A DNA stretch of 64,000 bases from Lagopus muta (Eukaryota; Chordata; Aves; Galliformes; Phasianidae), in assembly GCF_023343835.1 (NCBI RefSeq), contig NC_064435.1, positions 71,558,134 to 71,622,133 of the forward strand, in the 5' to 3' direction. Positions 1-12,500 of this stretch are shown piece by piece. Both the position numbers and the translations under genes were made by a program. The number at the start of each line of letters is the position of its first letter. Positions within the stretch are counted from its first letter, which is position 1. Below the pieces are notes generated by a model. That model ran no database searches, was not told where the DNA came from, and worked only from the letters and a program-made list of their open reading frames with translations.

Positions 1-303
1 AGTACTTGAAGGGAGCTTACAAGCAGGAAAGGGACCGACTTTATAGGATAAGGAGGAATGGCTTTAAACTTAAAGAGGGGAGATTTAGGTTAGATGTTAG
101 GAAGAATTTCTTTACTCAGAAAGCATGAGGCGCTGGCACAGCTACCTATAGAGGCTGTGGTGCCCCATCCTTGGAGGTGCTCAAGGCCAGGCTGGATGGG
201 GCCCTGGGCAGCCTGGGCTGGTGGGTGGCAGCCCTGCCCATGATGGAGATTTGGAGCTGGCAGGCTTTAAGATCTCTTCCAACCGAGGTCATTCTGTAAT
301 TCT
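1..303 (+). repeat. CR1 LINE fragment (3' end)
   Basis: Degenerate 3' part of an avian CR1 retrotransposon in + orientation. The typical run is visible: 'cccatccttggaggtgctc', 'aaggccaggctggatggg', the 'gtgggtggcagccctgccca' stretch and 'cttccaaccgaggtcattct' at the 3' end. The copy enters from the left edge of the window, so its 5' end is not seen. It is 5'-truncated and non-coding. Confidence 0.85.
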
Positions 304-914
304 ACATGCTGTCTTGCAAACAGGATTTTAACAAGGAAAAGAACAGAACACCTTACTGCAAAGAAGAAACTTGAATGTTTTTTTCCCTGCTTGAAGCTTC
401 AGTTATCTAAACAGTCAACAGAAAAACCCAAGGTATTAATATTACTCTGGCCTCTTAGCGAAACATAAGCAAAAGAGGATGTTCAGGAGGAAAATATTTA
501 CTCTGTTAGTTTGGATTGAGCACAAAAAAAAAAAAAGATTATAAAGGACATCTTGAAGAGTTGTGTCTGCAAGTTAAAGAAACAAATTTTAGGAATGACT
601 CAACATGTGGTGTGGCAGAAGGCAGAAAAGGAACGCTTGGAGTGGGCTTCCTCAAAATAACAGATTAAGTCGAGGTGAGAGTTACTTGCGACTCCTGTGC
701 AGACCAGCTGGGTACATATAGGCTTTCTTACCAGTGATGGACCTCTGTGCTACAGGAAAAAATCCATTTTCTAGGTAACTACATGATTCTAGTAACAGCT
801 TGGAGCTGGGATTTTTTTGTTATTAGGTAGAAGTTAAGATCTTATCAGTAGGCATGGTTGAGCTTTTGGTAAATTGTCACTGATAATTACCGTCTTTGTA
901 AATGGCTCACTTTT
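304..914. other. non-coding spacer
   Basis: AT-rich unique-looking DNA between two CR1 copies. I see no exon, RNA gene or other recognisable element. It could belong to OTULINL intron 1. Confidence 0.4.
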
Positions 915-1930
915 CATAGAATCACTCAAGTTGGAAGGGACTTTTAAAAGTAATCTAGTCAAACTTCCCTGCAATGAACAGGGACACATACAGCTAGATC
1001 AGGTTGCTCAGAGCCCCACCCAACCTGACCTTGAACATCTCCAGGGATGGGGCTCCCCCCACCTCTCTAAACAACCTGTTCCAGTGCCTTACCACCCTCA
1101 TCATAAAAAACTTCTTCCTTATATCCAGTCTAAATTTCCCCCTCTTTTAGTATGGAAACAATTTCCCCTTGTCCTGTTATAACAGATCCTGCTAAAGACT
1201 CTGTTGTCTTCTTTGTTACACCTCCTCTTTAGATACTGAAAGGCCACTTTCAGGTCTCCCTGGAACCTTCTTTTCTCCAGGCTGAACAGCCCCAACTCTC
1301 TCACCTCATAGGAGAGATCTTGCATCCCTTGGATCATTTTTTAGCCCTTCTCTGGATGTGCTCCGATGGGTCCATGTTTCTCCTGTACACCTGAGAACTC
1401 TACATCTGGACACAGTGCTCCAGGTGAGATCTGAGCAAAGCAGAGGGGCAGGGTCACCTCCCTCACTGTGCTGGTCATGCATCTTATGATGCAGCCCAGG
1501 ATATGGTCGGCTTTCTGGACTGCAGGGGCAAATTGTTGGCTCATGTTCAGGTTCCTATCCATGAGTACCGCAAGTCCTTTTTGCCCGGGCTGTGCTCCAT
1601 CCTTACATCTGCTAGTTTGTACTCGAGAGGAGGCTGTCACGACCCAGATGTAAAACCCTGCACTTGGATTTGTTGAACCTCATGAAGTTCACATGGGTCC
1701 AGTGCATGAACCTGTCTAGATCCCTGTGAACAGCATCCCATCCCAACAGCATGTTGAGCACGCTGCACAGCTTGGCGTCATCTGCAAATCTGCTGATGGT
1801 ACACTTGATCCCACTGCTGATCTTATTGATGAAGATGTTAAAGAGCTTCAGTCCCATTACTCACCAATCTCTATCTGGACATAGAGCCGTTGACCACCAC
1901 TCTCTGGGTATGAGGCCTTCAGGTACTTCC
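915..1930 (-). repeat. CR1 LINE, long fragment with reverse-transcriptase remnant
   Basis: A long CR1 copy in - orientation, with its 3' end at about 915 ('catagaatcactcaagttgg' on +). On the minus strand 1612-1857 encodes the CR1 reverse-transcriptase segment, with FADDAKLC (the family's F/Y-A-D-D active-site motif) followed by RDLDRF and FNKSKCRVLHLG. Downstream on the minus strand, 1119-1640 reads as the CR1 C-terminus and 3' UTR broken by stops. Toward 1930, 'acatagagccgttgaccacc' is a more 5' CR1 segment with an apparent small deletion. It is a dead, truncated copy and the best preserved coding CR1 in the window. Confidence 0.88.
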
Positions 1931-3207
1931 AAACCATTAGCACTGCAGGGAAAGATCATAATTTGATTTTGTTTCATGATCTCAGAAACTAACTGAACTG
2001 AACTAACTGAAGGCAATCCAGTAGTGTTTGGATATGATCTCTATTATCTTGTTACCTCTAACAACCTACATATACCAATAAGAAATCCTCACCTCTAGTT
2101 GTTATACCAGAACAGATGGAGAAAGTTGCTCAACAAGTTGGCTTTGCTTTGCTTGGTAGTTTCTTAGTGAAACAGTTATATGGGAAGCAGTGATTGATTC
2201 AATACCTTGTGCTCAGTCATTTCTGGTTTTGATAGTTTCTCTTCTCTTTTTTTTTTCCTAGGGTGCTGATATTAAACTCTGGGAAGTCAAAGAAAGTGTA
2301 TAATTACTTGGCACTACTTAAAATGCGTATTTCTCTTTATATGGTGTTACAGGATGGAGTCTACTGTAGCTATTCAGTCTGTATAATTAATAGCTTTTTG
2401 CCTATTTTGATGTGTATATACACATCTGTGTATCACTTAAAACAGACACCTGTTTTAAAAGTGTAAGTTTGATCATTTTCTCTTACTAGATGGAGTTAGC
2501 CAATTTTATAACATACCCTGGAACTTATTCTGCATAATTTAGAAAAATGTTACATGCAGTAAAGACCCGCACACACAGAATGAAGAGACAGGCTTGGGCC
2601 TCCTGGTGCCAAGATTTGCTTGGGTTAGTTGAGGTACTCAGTTAGTTGAAGTTCCTCAGATGGAGATTCAAGAAAGTTGGAAAATGGTCTGATATACAAG
2701 GTATGCAAGTTATGCATTTATTAAGGTCAGGAATTCTCAGTCTCTCTTCCTAGCTCTGTATCCAAGAGAGGAGTGAGAAGGAGGGATAGAACTAGGGAAC
2801 CCATTCTGTTCCACTCTTTGGAGAAGGGCATACCTGCTTTTTAGGAACTAGGCACAGAGTGTTGTGTGATAGTTGTTGGTACAAAGTAGCCAAGTTTCAT
2901 ACTAAGTCCTCCTTTCAACACCAAATTTAAAGCAGGACTGTGAAGAGGAACATTTTTAAAAGGAGTCTTACGGTCGGCCTTTAATTTTGGAAGATGTTCT
3001 GTTACCTTTCTGATGGCCTTGTTGCAAGGGGAGGAGTAAGAAGCTGACTGGTGCCATCAGGCATGGGCACACTGGAACGTGCTCCAGCACAGCATAAGGT
3101 GGTGTGCACTGGTCCCCAGGCTGATCCCACACATCTTATGTTTCATCAGACACGTTTTGAAGATGGTAGCTTTCAAAACAAACTTACAAGAAGGTCAGAT
3201 ATGGGGC

Positions 3208-3216
3208 TTTTTCTTT

Positions 3217-3247
<31 letters not shown>
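3208..3247. repeat. poly-T tract
   Basis: About 40 bases of almost pure T broken by single C residues. It is a low-complexity tract, possibly the reverse complement of an old retroposon A-tail, but no element body is recognisable next to it. Confidence 0.8.
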
Positions 3248-4473
3248 AGTGACTTTTCTTGAGCTAGGAGAGTTGTTTGTGAAAGAAGCGTATGTTGCAG
3301 ATGTCTGTTATTCATCACTTTTTCTGCCATTCTTTTTCTTCAGAGTCCCCTCCTGCTGTCTTTGGCAGGGTAGAACCTCAAGGTTTGGCACTAGCAGGAG
3401 GTTGATGATGTGGCAGTCACTCATCAAAAAGATGTCGGGTTGCAGGGCAGCAGCTCTGTATCTGCCTCTAGAGGGAAGAGGAGGAATTGTGTCTGTATCC
3501 TAGGGAATGAATTGAGTTGAAAAATCTGTGGGATTATTTTACTTTTCCCCCACCAGTGTGTTATTATTTAATTGCTCTCCATTTTCTCAGGAATTTTGGA
3601 GGGGGCAGATGGGGGGAGGAAAGATCTATTTAAAACTGCTCTCTTCTCTGATTCATATTTTGTTCATGATGTATTTTTATCAGCAGTACTTTGCGATCCA
3701 GCTGCCACTTCTAAATGTCACTTACTTGAATAAAAAATGTAATTACATTTTTAAGAGTGACATAAGCACTGAAAGTAGTATCTGGATCACAAAGCGCTGT
3801 TTGTACAGCAGCTTTCCCATGACAGGAGGGGAAGTTTATGAAGTCCAGAGTACGCTGTAATAAAAGTGTAGTGAAGATAGTCAAAATCACATGTCTGTAG
3901 GGTTTCCCATCTCTTATTAGGCTTTATGTTAGGGAAATTTCTACTTACAAATCCACAAAGAATGTAAAAATGTGTGAACAGTATTTAATTACTGCTTGTT
4001 TTCTGACGTGAATTCATGGTTTTTTTTTAATTGAAATGGGTAAGCCAGTGCTTCCCAGCACTCCTTGGAGAATAGTTGCTCATGTTCCTGCTCACCCTGA
4101 GCATTGAAATGGATTTTCTTGGACTTCAGTGTGTTCTCTTTGCAAGATTAATGCCATCAAAAACTTTTACAAGAGGTTGTTTGATTTAATAGAAGAGCTC
4201 ATGCTAATGCAATTCTCTCAGATTTCTGCCTGTAAAAGAAGTTAAGGAAGAAATGTTGAGTACTGTCCAGCTGTTCGCATCCATCTCTTGGTACCCAATA
4301 AAACGACATATGCCAGTTGAACAGACAGACCAGTTCTCACTTCTTTTTTAGTACCAGTTTATTCAAAAAAGGAGCTGTGTGATCATTTAAGTAATCAAAT
4401 TGAAGGGTATTGTGCCTTTCTTTAGGTACCTTGTGTTTAAACAGCTGTTAACAAATTCTGTTTGAATTATCTA

Positions 4474-4565
4474 TCATAGAATGACTTGGATTGGAAGGGA
4501 CATCAACGATCATCAAGTTCAAGTCTCCCTGTCACAGGCATCATTGGTTTGCTAGCCAAACCAGT
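4474..4565 (-). repeat. CR1 3'-end fragment
   Basis: Starts 'atcatagaatgacttggatt' and continues 'ggaagggacatcaacgatca' and 'caagttcaagtctccctg', which is the reverse complement of the CR1 3' terminus. Very short and degraded. Confidence 0.75.
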
Positions 4566-6406
4566 AATCATAGGTTTTTGTACAACAGTGAGGGCAAGTC
4601 CAAAGCATCCACTGATGGAGAAGGCTGAGTGATATTTGTAAGCCTATAAATTCTGTTCTAGTTAGCAAGAGGTTCAGGTATTTACAATTGAAAGAGGTTT
4701 TTCAGTGCTGACTTTTTATTCTAAAGAAAAGAAAGAGTAGATTGCTGTGCACAACAGGTGTGTTGTCTTCTACTCATGCTTAATTTTTGTTCTGTTGGTA
4801 GCAATTTAGGTGACTGTTGCGAAGGCTTCTATTGATTTTTCATCTGCAATGTGATGTAGGTGGGATTGTCCCAGTGTTCGCAAGATCTGTGACATTTTTG
4901 AACTGTGCAGGTGATGCTTTGCTGTCCGTTCCTTGGGACCAGCAATAAACTCTTCTGTCAGATTTTGGTTTCTTTGTTGTGTCTTTTCCTACTCAGCATA
5001 CGCTGGCGTAACCCTGGGTCATGCCAGCTCAGCATCTGTTAGTGCAGCATATGAGCAGAAGGTAACTGGTCTGTCTTGCGTGACACGCATTCACAGCAGC
5101 ACAGATTTTGTGTAAGAGGAACTAGTACCCCCAAACTCCTCCTATTTACCTCTTCAAAGTTTATTAACTCTCCTACATTTACAGCTATTAACTTGCCTCG
5201 TTTGTGGGAGAGACCAGTTACGAGTCTTGCTTCCAGACAGCTTACGTAGGACATCCTGTAATAAAACTTCTTCAAACAACTGAATATCAGGAGAGACTAA
5301 ATATCAGCAGTGCTTTCTATGTATGCAACAATGCTCATAAAAATGCATGCGTGGCTGTTTATCTCGTTACCAAGGTTTGAACCCATGCGCAGCTCTGCCT
5401 GGATAGCTGTTGACAGGGCATGGAAAACCTTTAGAGTCAGAAGGGGCAAAAGTTCAGCTGGCATAAATCTATGGTGAATGAATTACTCCCGTCATGGACT
5501 CTCTAGGGAGGGATCTTTTCATCTTCTCTGGAGTTGCCTTTTTAAAAAAATGAAGTTATTTTAAAAATTTTGTAGTAAGTCAATTAAGAAGTTAATAGAG
5601 CAGCTGTTGGTTGTAAACTCTGGGAATTTCATATTCTCAAATTTCAGTCAGATACGTTTCTCACTTAGGGAGCAAACACTGCAGTCATCAGCTCTTCAGC
5701 CTCTGTACGCCTCTCAGTTTTAGATTTTCTGATTAGTAGGAGACTGCCAAACCCATCTCTAACCTTCCCAGTAGTACCAGGAGAGCAAAGCAAGCTTGTC
5801 CTGGCTTATGTTTGCGAAGAACACAGTCCCTTCGTTGATCATCTCCTGAGCTTTATACCAAATCTCTTGAGGAGCAGATTTCTCCTGAGTCTCACATTGA
5901 GCCTAAACTTGTCCAAGTTGAGCCAGGAACATTCCTTTATTTCCTGTAGCGTTCACATGGTGTATAGTTAGCTATGATCTTATAGTTAGCTATTACCTTA
6001 TATGGTGCATTTGCAGACTAAACTCCCAACAACTTCTTGTCTTTAAAACCTTGATTTAATGGCAAAGTAATGGCTGTATGGGTCTATGGACCAGCGTATC
6101 CTGCAGCAATTCTTGTTATTGTCACTGGACAGTTGCTTTGATATTAGTCTTCTTGTGAAGACCTCCATTGACTGTATGTAGCCTTCATTGTGTGGACAAA
6201 AAGCTTGGAAACATAAGTGACATACAGCCAAAAGTCAGACACTTCAAAAATCAAGTGAGTCACTAAGTATAGTGCTCCTTTTGCATTTCATGTTGTGTGT
6301 TTTATTTGCAGTGGTATTGCACTTGGATGATTTAAAAAAAAAAAAAAAAAGTGCAAATAAGTACTGCAAAAGAGTGAAAAGATTTTTCTTTTTATCACTA
6401 TTTCAG

Positions 6407-6566
6407 GAAGTCATGAGGTGCAGTCCTGGACAAGAGCTACCAAGCAATCCTTGTGTCTCGTGTGGCAAAAAGTGAAACTACAGCTAATGCTAAGCATGTC
6501 TTTCCTCGCTGCTGTCTTTTGGTATTGCAGAAGGCTGTACAGCTTTTTAGCACAGCTACTGACACG
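6407..6566 (+). CDS. OTULINL: OTULINL exon with membrane anchor
   Basis: The acceptor is a pyrimidine-rich tract ending 'atttcag' at 6406 and the donor is gtaggt at 6567. The exon enters with one base carried over and leaves with two. It encodes SHEVQSW..AT.Q.L..VW, then MLSMSFLAAVFWYCRRLY, which aligns without gaps to the human stretch containing the single membrane segment. A shorter variant starting at the 'ttgcag' within the exon (6530) would remove the membrane segment but has no support. Confidence 0.88.
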
Positions 6567-9500
6567 GTAGGTTTCAATTCAAATGGTAGTTTGCAGACTT
6601 TTAATTTTCAATACTGTTGCTTATTTTGGTAAATATTTTCCTTTGATAACTTCTCTTTGATACCTGTTTTATCATTTGGATTTCAGGTGGAGCAGCTACC
6701 TTCAAAGAAAGCTCATAAGTAATCTTTTGCTGTCATTCTGTGTTCATTAATCCCCACCCTGCCCTTTAAATGCAGAACAGTGGAAGGTAACTAATCTGCA
6801 AATTAATCTTGATTTAGAGAATCGCAGTGTGTTGGAAGAAGTTGATCTTCTTGCTTATAGTGCAAGAGAATGGAGAGAAGAAACAAAGCAGGCCAAACAC
6901 ATGAGGGAGGTAAGAGTTGATTTCTGAATGAGGATGTGGGAGAACTACCTGAGAAGAGCAGTTCCAGTGCAAGCAGCTGCTACAGCTCCCAGAGCTTGCT
7001 GCTTAAATGAGAAACGGACAGCATTATCATGCATTAAGACTGCAGTTGCAGTCTAGATCAGATTTTAGTCTTGCATCTTTTCTAAGTTCTTCTCCATAGT
7101 TCAAGCCACCCAGGCAGTAGTTCTGAGTGCTCTGGATGACTTTCATTACAACAGTGGAAAAATATCATCCTGAGTGCTGCAGCCCAAATAGCCTGGTTGT
7201 AGGCAATGTTTCTTGTATCTTTAAGCTGCCAGCTGCAATCATCTTAATAATCATACAGGCTTTCAGTTCTGGATGGCTGAACTCCTGAGCTGGGGATCTA
7301 TTCAGTTCACGGTTCAGTAATGTTAGATAGCTGCCTTCTGTCTGCTTATGTGTTTTTCAGTTGTGTATGTTGTGTGCATGTGCTTATACCCCTAGCAGGC
7401 AGAAAGGGCAGCTGCAAGTTCTCACAAATACCTAAGTTATTGCATGTGCAGAGGGCTGTTAGCAGTTGTGTCTTGGTAGCTGCTGAGAGAGGTAGTGCAG
7501 CAGAAGACTTGGCAGGTATGGCATAGTGCTCTGAAGGGCCTGACAGGTGCTGGCCATTATTCTAACTTGTGATGGGGTTGGGCCTCAAGTGATGAAGAAG
7601 AGCAAATATCTCTTTTTATAGCTCTCTGTTTCAACTATGTGAAGTTTTAGTCACCAAGGGAGTCTCAGAAACCAGGGGCTGGATCTCTACTTTTCCTATA
7701 CAATTTCTAGCTAAGGTAGCTATCCTGGTGCTACAGTAGTAGTATCTGTTAAAGTTTAGTGTCAAATCCAGTTAATCGACTGTGACTTTACATCCTAGTA
7801 TCCTGCTGTGAAATTTAAGACTAACATGGGACAAATGCAACACCAGTCTGTATTTCTGATTATCTAAGCATGGTGGGAACATTGAACATGTGATGCTGAG
7901 AGAGAGAGAGAGAGAGAGAGAGGGCAGGGAGTGCAGCAGTAATGAGATTGACTGGCTATCTGCACTGAACAATAACTATGGGGATGAAATTCAGGATGCT
8001 GTCATCAGCTGTACTGTGGAAGTTTTCCAGGAAGCCTTTAAGAAAGGAAGTAACCCTTACCTTGGTCCTGAGTAGTGTACAGAATCTGCCTCAAAATACT
8101 GTTTTCTAATTTCATTTCTGTAGAGCAGGGGACAGTGTGTACTTGTATTCAACATCCTTACAAGACCAACAAATCAAAAGAATCATTACAATTGCATTCA
8201 CCTTCAGAAAGGGAAGAGCATAAAAAGGAGGAAGCCTGTTAAAAAGAACCTAAAAGGCTGCTAAGAAACTAAGTATGGTTAGTGTATTTGGCATATTGTT
8301 TTAGGTCATGGCAGTGGAGTCACAGAGCAAACGTGTACAAAGTACTTAAAGTGTAGAAGAAAGCTGGTAGGGATAAATAGCTCCATAAAGGAGTTATTCA
8401 AAAAAAGAAGAGCTCTTTCAAAAACCTGGAGCCATGTCCAAATGGTAAATGGATAAAACAGCCAACTTTTCCAGATTAAATGCAGAAAACCAACAATGCC
8501 AGCAGTGCCCAGAACACATAGCAAGGCTGAAGGTGATCTGGAGGAACAACTAATTAACTAAAGATAGCACAACCCCTAATAGATTTGCAAATAGGTATCA
8601 AGCAGTGGGTCTTTCAGAAGGTCCTCCAGTGTGTTAGATGATTAGAGCTGACAAGGAGGCTCAAGGCAGTCTAGTGAATAGATGGTTATAATGGGTTGAG
8701 GTCATCACAGCAATTTAGAGTGAGGTCTCACAAGAACCTAAACCAGCCTCATCTGCTTGCTGTCACCAAAAAGGAAATCCTTTGCTTGTTTCATTGCTTC
8801 GTTTTCCTCACTTTGTTGGTTCTTATATGTTCTGCTGGATGTGGTTTGCTGATACATCTGGTCATCCTGAAAGAAGAGGCCTTGACTCCCTGCTCTCATC
8901 TGCTCCTGGCACGTTCCCAGGACACATCTTGTGCTGGCCCTGACATTCACCTAATCCTTTGAGCCTCCTGAACTCCTCAAAACAGCAGGAAGAATTCAGT
9001 AGGCTTACACTTATCATAGCTGATGCAAAGGAAGAGTCAGGGAAACTACACAGCCAAGAAGGTATTGGCTGCAGTTGTTCCCACTCTTCCTCAGTCTTAG
9101 ATCATTGTTGCATAGTAGATTCAGGTGTAAGATGATGTTTCTGCTAAAAGGAGTTTTTTCCAGATGTGTTTTTCCTACCCTCTTGCTGCTCCATCCCATG
9201 CACCGGTGTAACTTGTGAAGTGATGAGGATTAAAGCTGTTATGGCAAAATTCTTACTGATCTTTTCTGATTTGGTTGATCCTGCAAATGTTTATGATAGC
9301 AACAGTGCAAAGTCTGGAGCAAGTAGCCAAGTTTAGAAAGAGCAAAGAGTCCTTCTTAAGGAGCAGTACCAGTTTTGTTTACATAAACATGCTAAATCAT
9401 TTTAGTGTATATAAAGCTTGTAAATATACTCCCTCTTTTCCCTAGTTCTCTGTTACGAGTAGTTGGAGTCAGACTCCAGTGTAATGCAAGTTTGATCCAA

Positions 9501-12500
9501 GTTTTTAACTGCTTATTGCTAAATTTCTATTTGCTCTTTTTTAGGCATACAGTGAATTATTTCAGAACTATCATATCAAATATCTGCGGCAGGTCAGGAA
9601 GGACAACTATTGCGTCCTAAGAGCAGTGCTTTTTCAGATATTCAGCCAAGGCATTCCTTTTCCATCGTGGATGAGGGAGAGAGATATATTAAAGGTAAAA
9701 TTCAGTTCCTAAATGGATGTGATACATGTGCCCTTGCGCTGCAGAAGGAATTCACAGAACAGACAGCTGTCTTTGTTAAACAAGAGAAGTGATATTGCAT
9801 GAGTGGGAGTAGAGAAAAATTATTATCAGAATTTAAAGAGAACTTTTTAAAAATGATTGGAACTGTGCTTCTCTGAAAAAGTTCTGATCCAAACATAATC
9901 AAATGAACATGAGGCTTAAAGGAAAAAAAAAAAGGCAGCAAGATAAACATTGCTGCCACTCTGCTATATGTTGGTCCCTTAACCCAAAAGGATGTTTGAC
10001 TTCTCATTCACACCCTTGCAAAATCCAGTGGCTTGTTCAAGAGCATAGCTGAAGGAAGGCATCAAGCAGGTGACCTCAGCATGTTGCTGGAGCAGAGTGA
10101 GTTCTGCCCTGAGTCCCTGGAGCTTTGTCAGGAGACAGCAGCAAGGAGGAGGGGATCTGTAACTGCTGCCTGTGGGGGCACATCTGCCAGCTGGAAGGTG
10201 CCTGGAATTCTAGAAGCCTTACTGAGTTCGGATGCATCCAGCTTTTCCAGAGTATGGGTTGTGTATTTTGCTGAGAACATATTTTCTTCTTTTCTGGCTG
10301 GCACTAGTTAAAATGTTTCTTAAGGACTTGGCAGCCAAATTGAGTTTCCTTTTAACATTTGATGTGTTCTGAAGCCTATTTCTATTTTTTGTTTGATCTA
10401 TACAACCAGAAGATAGAATCACATCATAAATTAAAATGTGTTACAATCTTGGTAGGCAGGTTTATATAATTTTATAGTCTACTTCTTGTGGTTATGATTT
10501 CTCCTTAATTGACTTTCTTTCCTTCCAGCTTCCTGAAAAGCTTCTGTATTCCCAAGGTTGCAACTGGATTCAGCAATACAGTTTTGGGCCAGAAAGTTAC
10601 ACAGGTCCTAATGCCTTTGGAAAATTACGCAGATGTATGGAAACATTAAAGACAAATGTGAGTATTTAGAAGGTGGCTGGCTGACATAAAAGCACTTCTA
10701 AGTGGGTTGAGACTGAATTAGGGATCATCCTCTTGTTACATATTTCTATAACAGTCTGACTGCCTCCTGGATTTAGAGAACTCAGTTGCTGGGCAGGCTG
10801 TCACGTCTGCAGAGGAGTTCAGGTTTGGGGTTCTAGGTTAAGTACTCCATCTCCCTGCAAGTTAGGGAGGTCCCCCTCCCCACAGCTGTTAGTGCGTGGT
10901 TATCTTCCACAATGTCTCATCATTTCAATGAAAATAACTACATGCTATATGAGATCCTCCTAGATGCCCTCCCAGAACTGGAGGGAACCAAAAAATGGTG
11001 CATTTTCTTCTGTTTTCTTCCCCGTTTTAATGGGGAATTAATGTTTTGTTAAGTTAATGTTTTGTTAAGTTTTTTTCCAATAATTTCTCTCTGCGAGCTG
11101 AAGTGCTTGAATGCAAAGATCTGACAGCCTCAGTGCCCTGTCTGTTCAGCAAAACCAGATTGCTTGTATTCCCAGCCAGGAGTTTAATTTTATTTATGCA
11201 TCTGAACACTCTGGGAGTTTAGTAGCATTAAGGTCTCTTGAAAAAAAGAGGAAAATTCAGACTGGCAGGAACCTGCCTTTTTGCTTGAGCTCCTCTAGGA
11301 TGTCTGCTGGTCTGTCGTTGTGTGAGCTTGGAACTGCTTCCATTCTGTTTGCCACAAGCTATCCCCAGCATGCCACCTCTCTCCTTCCCAGCATCGCAAC
11401 TGCTTCTGTTGGGCAAATATCATTTTATCCTGCTTGCTCTGTATTTGTCAGTGTTGGGTTGTTTGGCTTTTGGTTTTTATCTTCTTTTCCTTGTCACTTG
11501 ATATTAGTCCCTTAGGATGATGCATTCAAACTGGATGTTTGTACAGAAAGAAGTTTCAAGTCAGCATGGTAAGCAAATCCGTACAGTTGACTAATTGTTG
11601 CAGAGCAGCTTCTTTATGCATTATGCTGTTGCTGAACATGAGTTAGGGTATGGACTTGATGATCTTGAAGGCCTTTTCCAACCTGAGTGATTCTATGGTT
11701 CTGTGATTCTATGAGGTCTAATTCCTAGCTTTATTCTGTTGTTAAAAAGATGCTGTTTGGCCAGCGAGGTGGACTTGTGCCTATTTTCATGAATGCTTTT
11801 TTTTTTTAAGGTTTATTTAGTAGTGCGAACGGAGTCAGCACTGGGCATTGGGTTTCTCCTGTATTTGACTGCTTACTTGCCTCACTGCTCTGCAAGTACA
11901 GTGAGAAACCTTATGTACTTTCTTGAAACTTGAATAGCCAAATTCAGTAAATGTTTTTTAGTGCCTAAAGCTTATAGATGCAATTCTACTATAACTATGA
12001 CTTGAAGATGAAAGTGGGCACTAGTATTTTGAGGCTTTTGAAGAATGTTAGCTATACACTAGCATGCTTTTGCAAGAGGCTTGCTACATACCCCAGACTC
12101 GTGAGACCGAGCCTCGTCATGCCTGACTTGCCTCAAGTGAGCAAGGTGCAGCAGAGTGCCTGCCAGTTTGCTAAGCAGGAGGCAGCCAGCTCTGCTGCCT
12201 TTCCCAGTTCCATCCTCATCCTCAGGGCTCTTTCCTGCAGATGTCTTTGGGCCTAGGTTGTGTAGGTCAGTCAGCAATTTGTACTCTAGACTTTTCACAC
12301 TGGTAGTAGAAGTACTCTAGCAGAGGGGTAATTAGTAATGCTTCATCCACTCGGTTTTGTTTTTCATCTGTAAGAATGGTCTTCAGTATGCGTGAGGAGA
12401 TTGCAGCATCTGTTTCTCAATTAGTAAATTAGACTTTTTGAGTATCAGTTCTTGGTGTTTGGCAGTTTCAGCACATAAATACAATCACAGAATTAACTGC

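Larger units (their letters stand above)
1931..6406. other. non-coding region upstream of the first OTULINL exon seen
   Basis: Apart from a CR1 tail (4474-4565) and a poly-T tract (3208-3247), I see nothing with exon support. A strong polypyrimidine tract plus AG at about 2240-2262 is not followed by a convincing coding exon. Because the first visible OTULINL exon begins in phase, this stretch is probably intron 1 with exon 1 left of the window. No CpG-rich first exon is visible here. Confidence 0.5.

Noticed and set aside
874-1966. Several overlapping ORFs of 60-100 codons on both strands
   Set aside because: All lie within the CR1 element at 915-1930; they are its reverse transcriptase remnant, its 3' UTR or shadows of them.
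2240-2300. Strong polypyrimidine tract and AG followed by GADIKLWEVKES-like frame
   Set aside because: The frame ends after a few codons without a good donor and the residues match neither OTULINL exon 1 nor another gene I know.
6776-6817. Extended OTULINL exon starting at 6776 instead of 6818
   Set aside because: The frame is open and phase fits, but it adds 14 residues absent from human; the shorter exon aligns without a gap.
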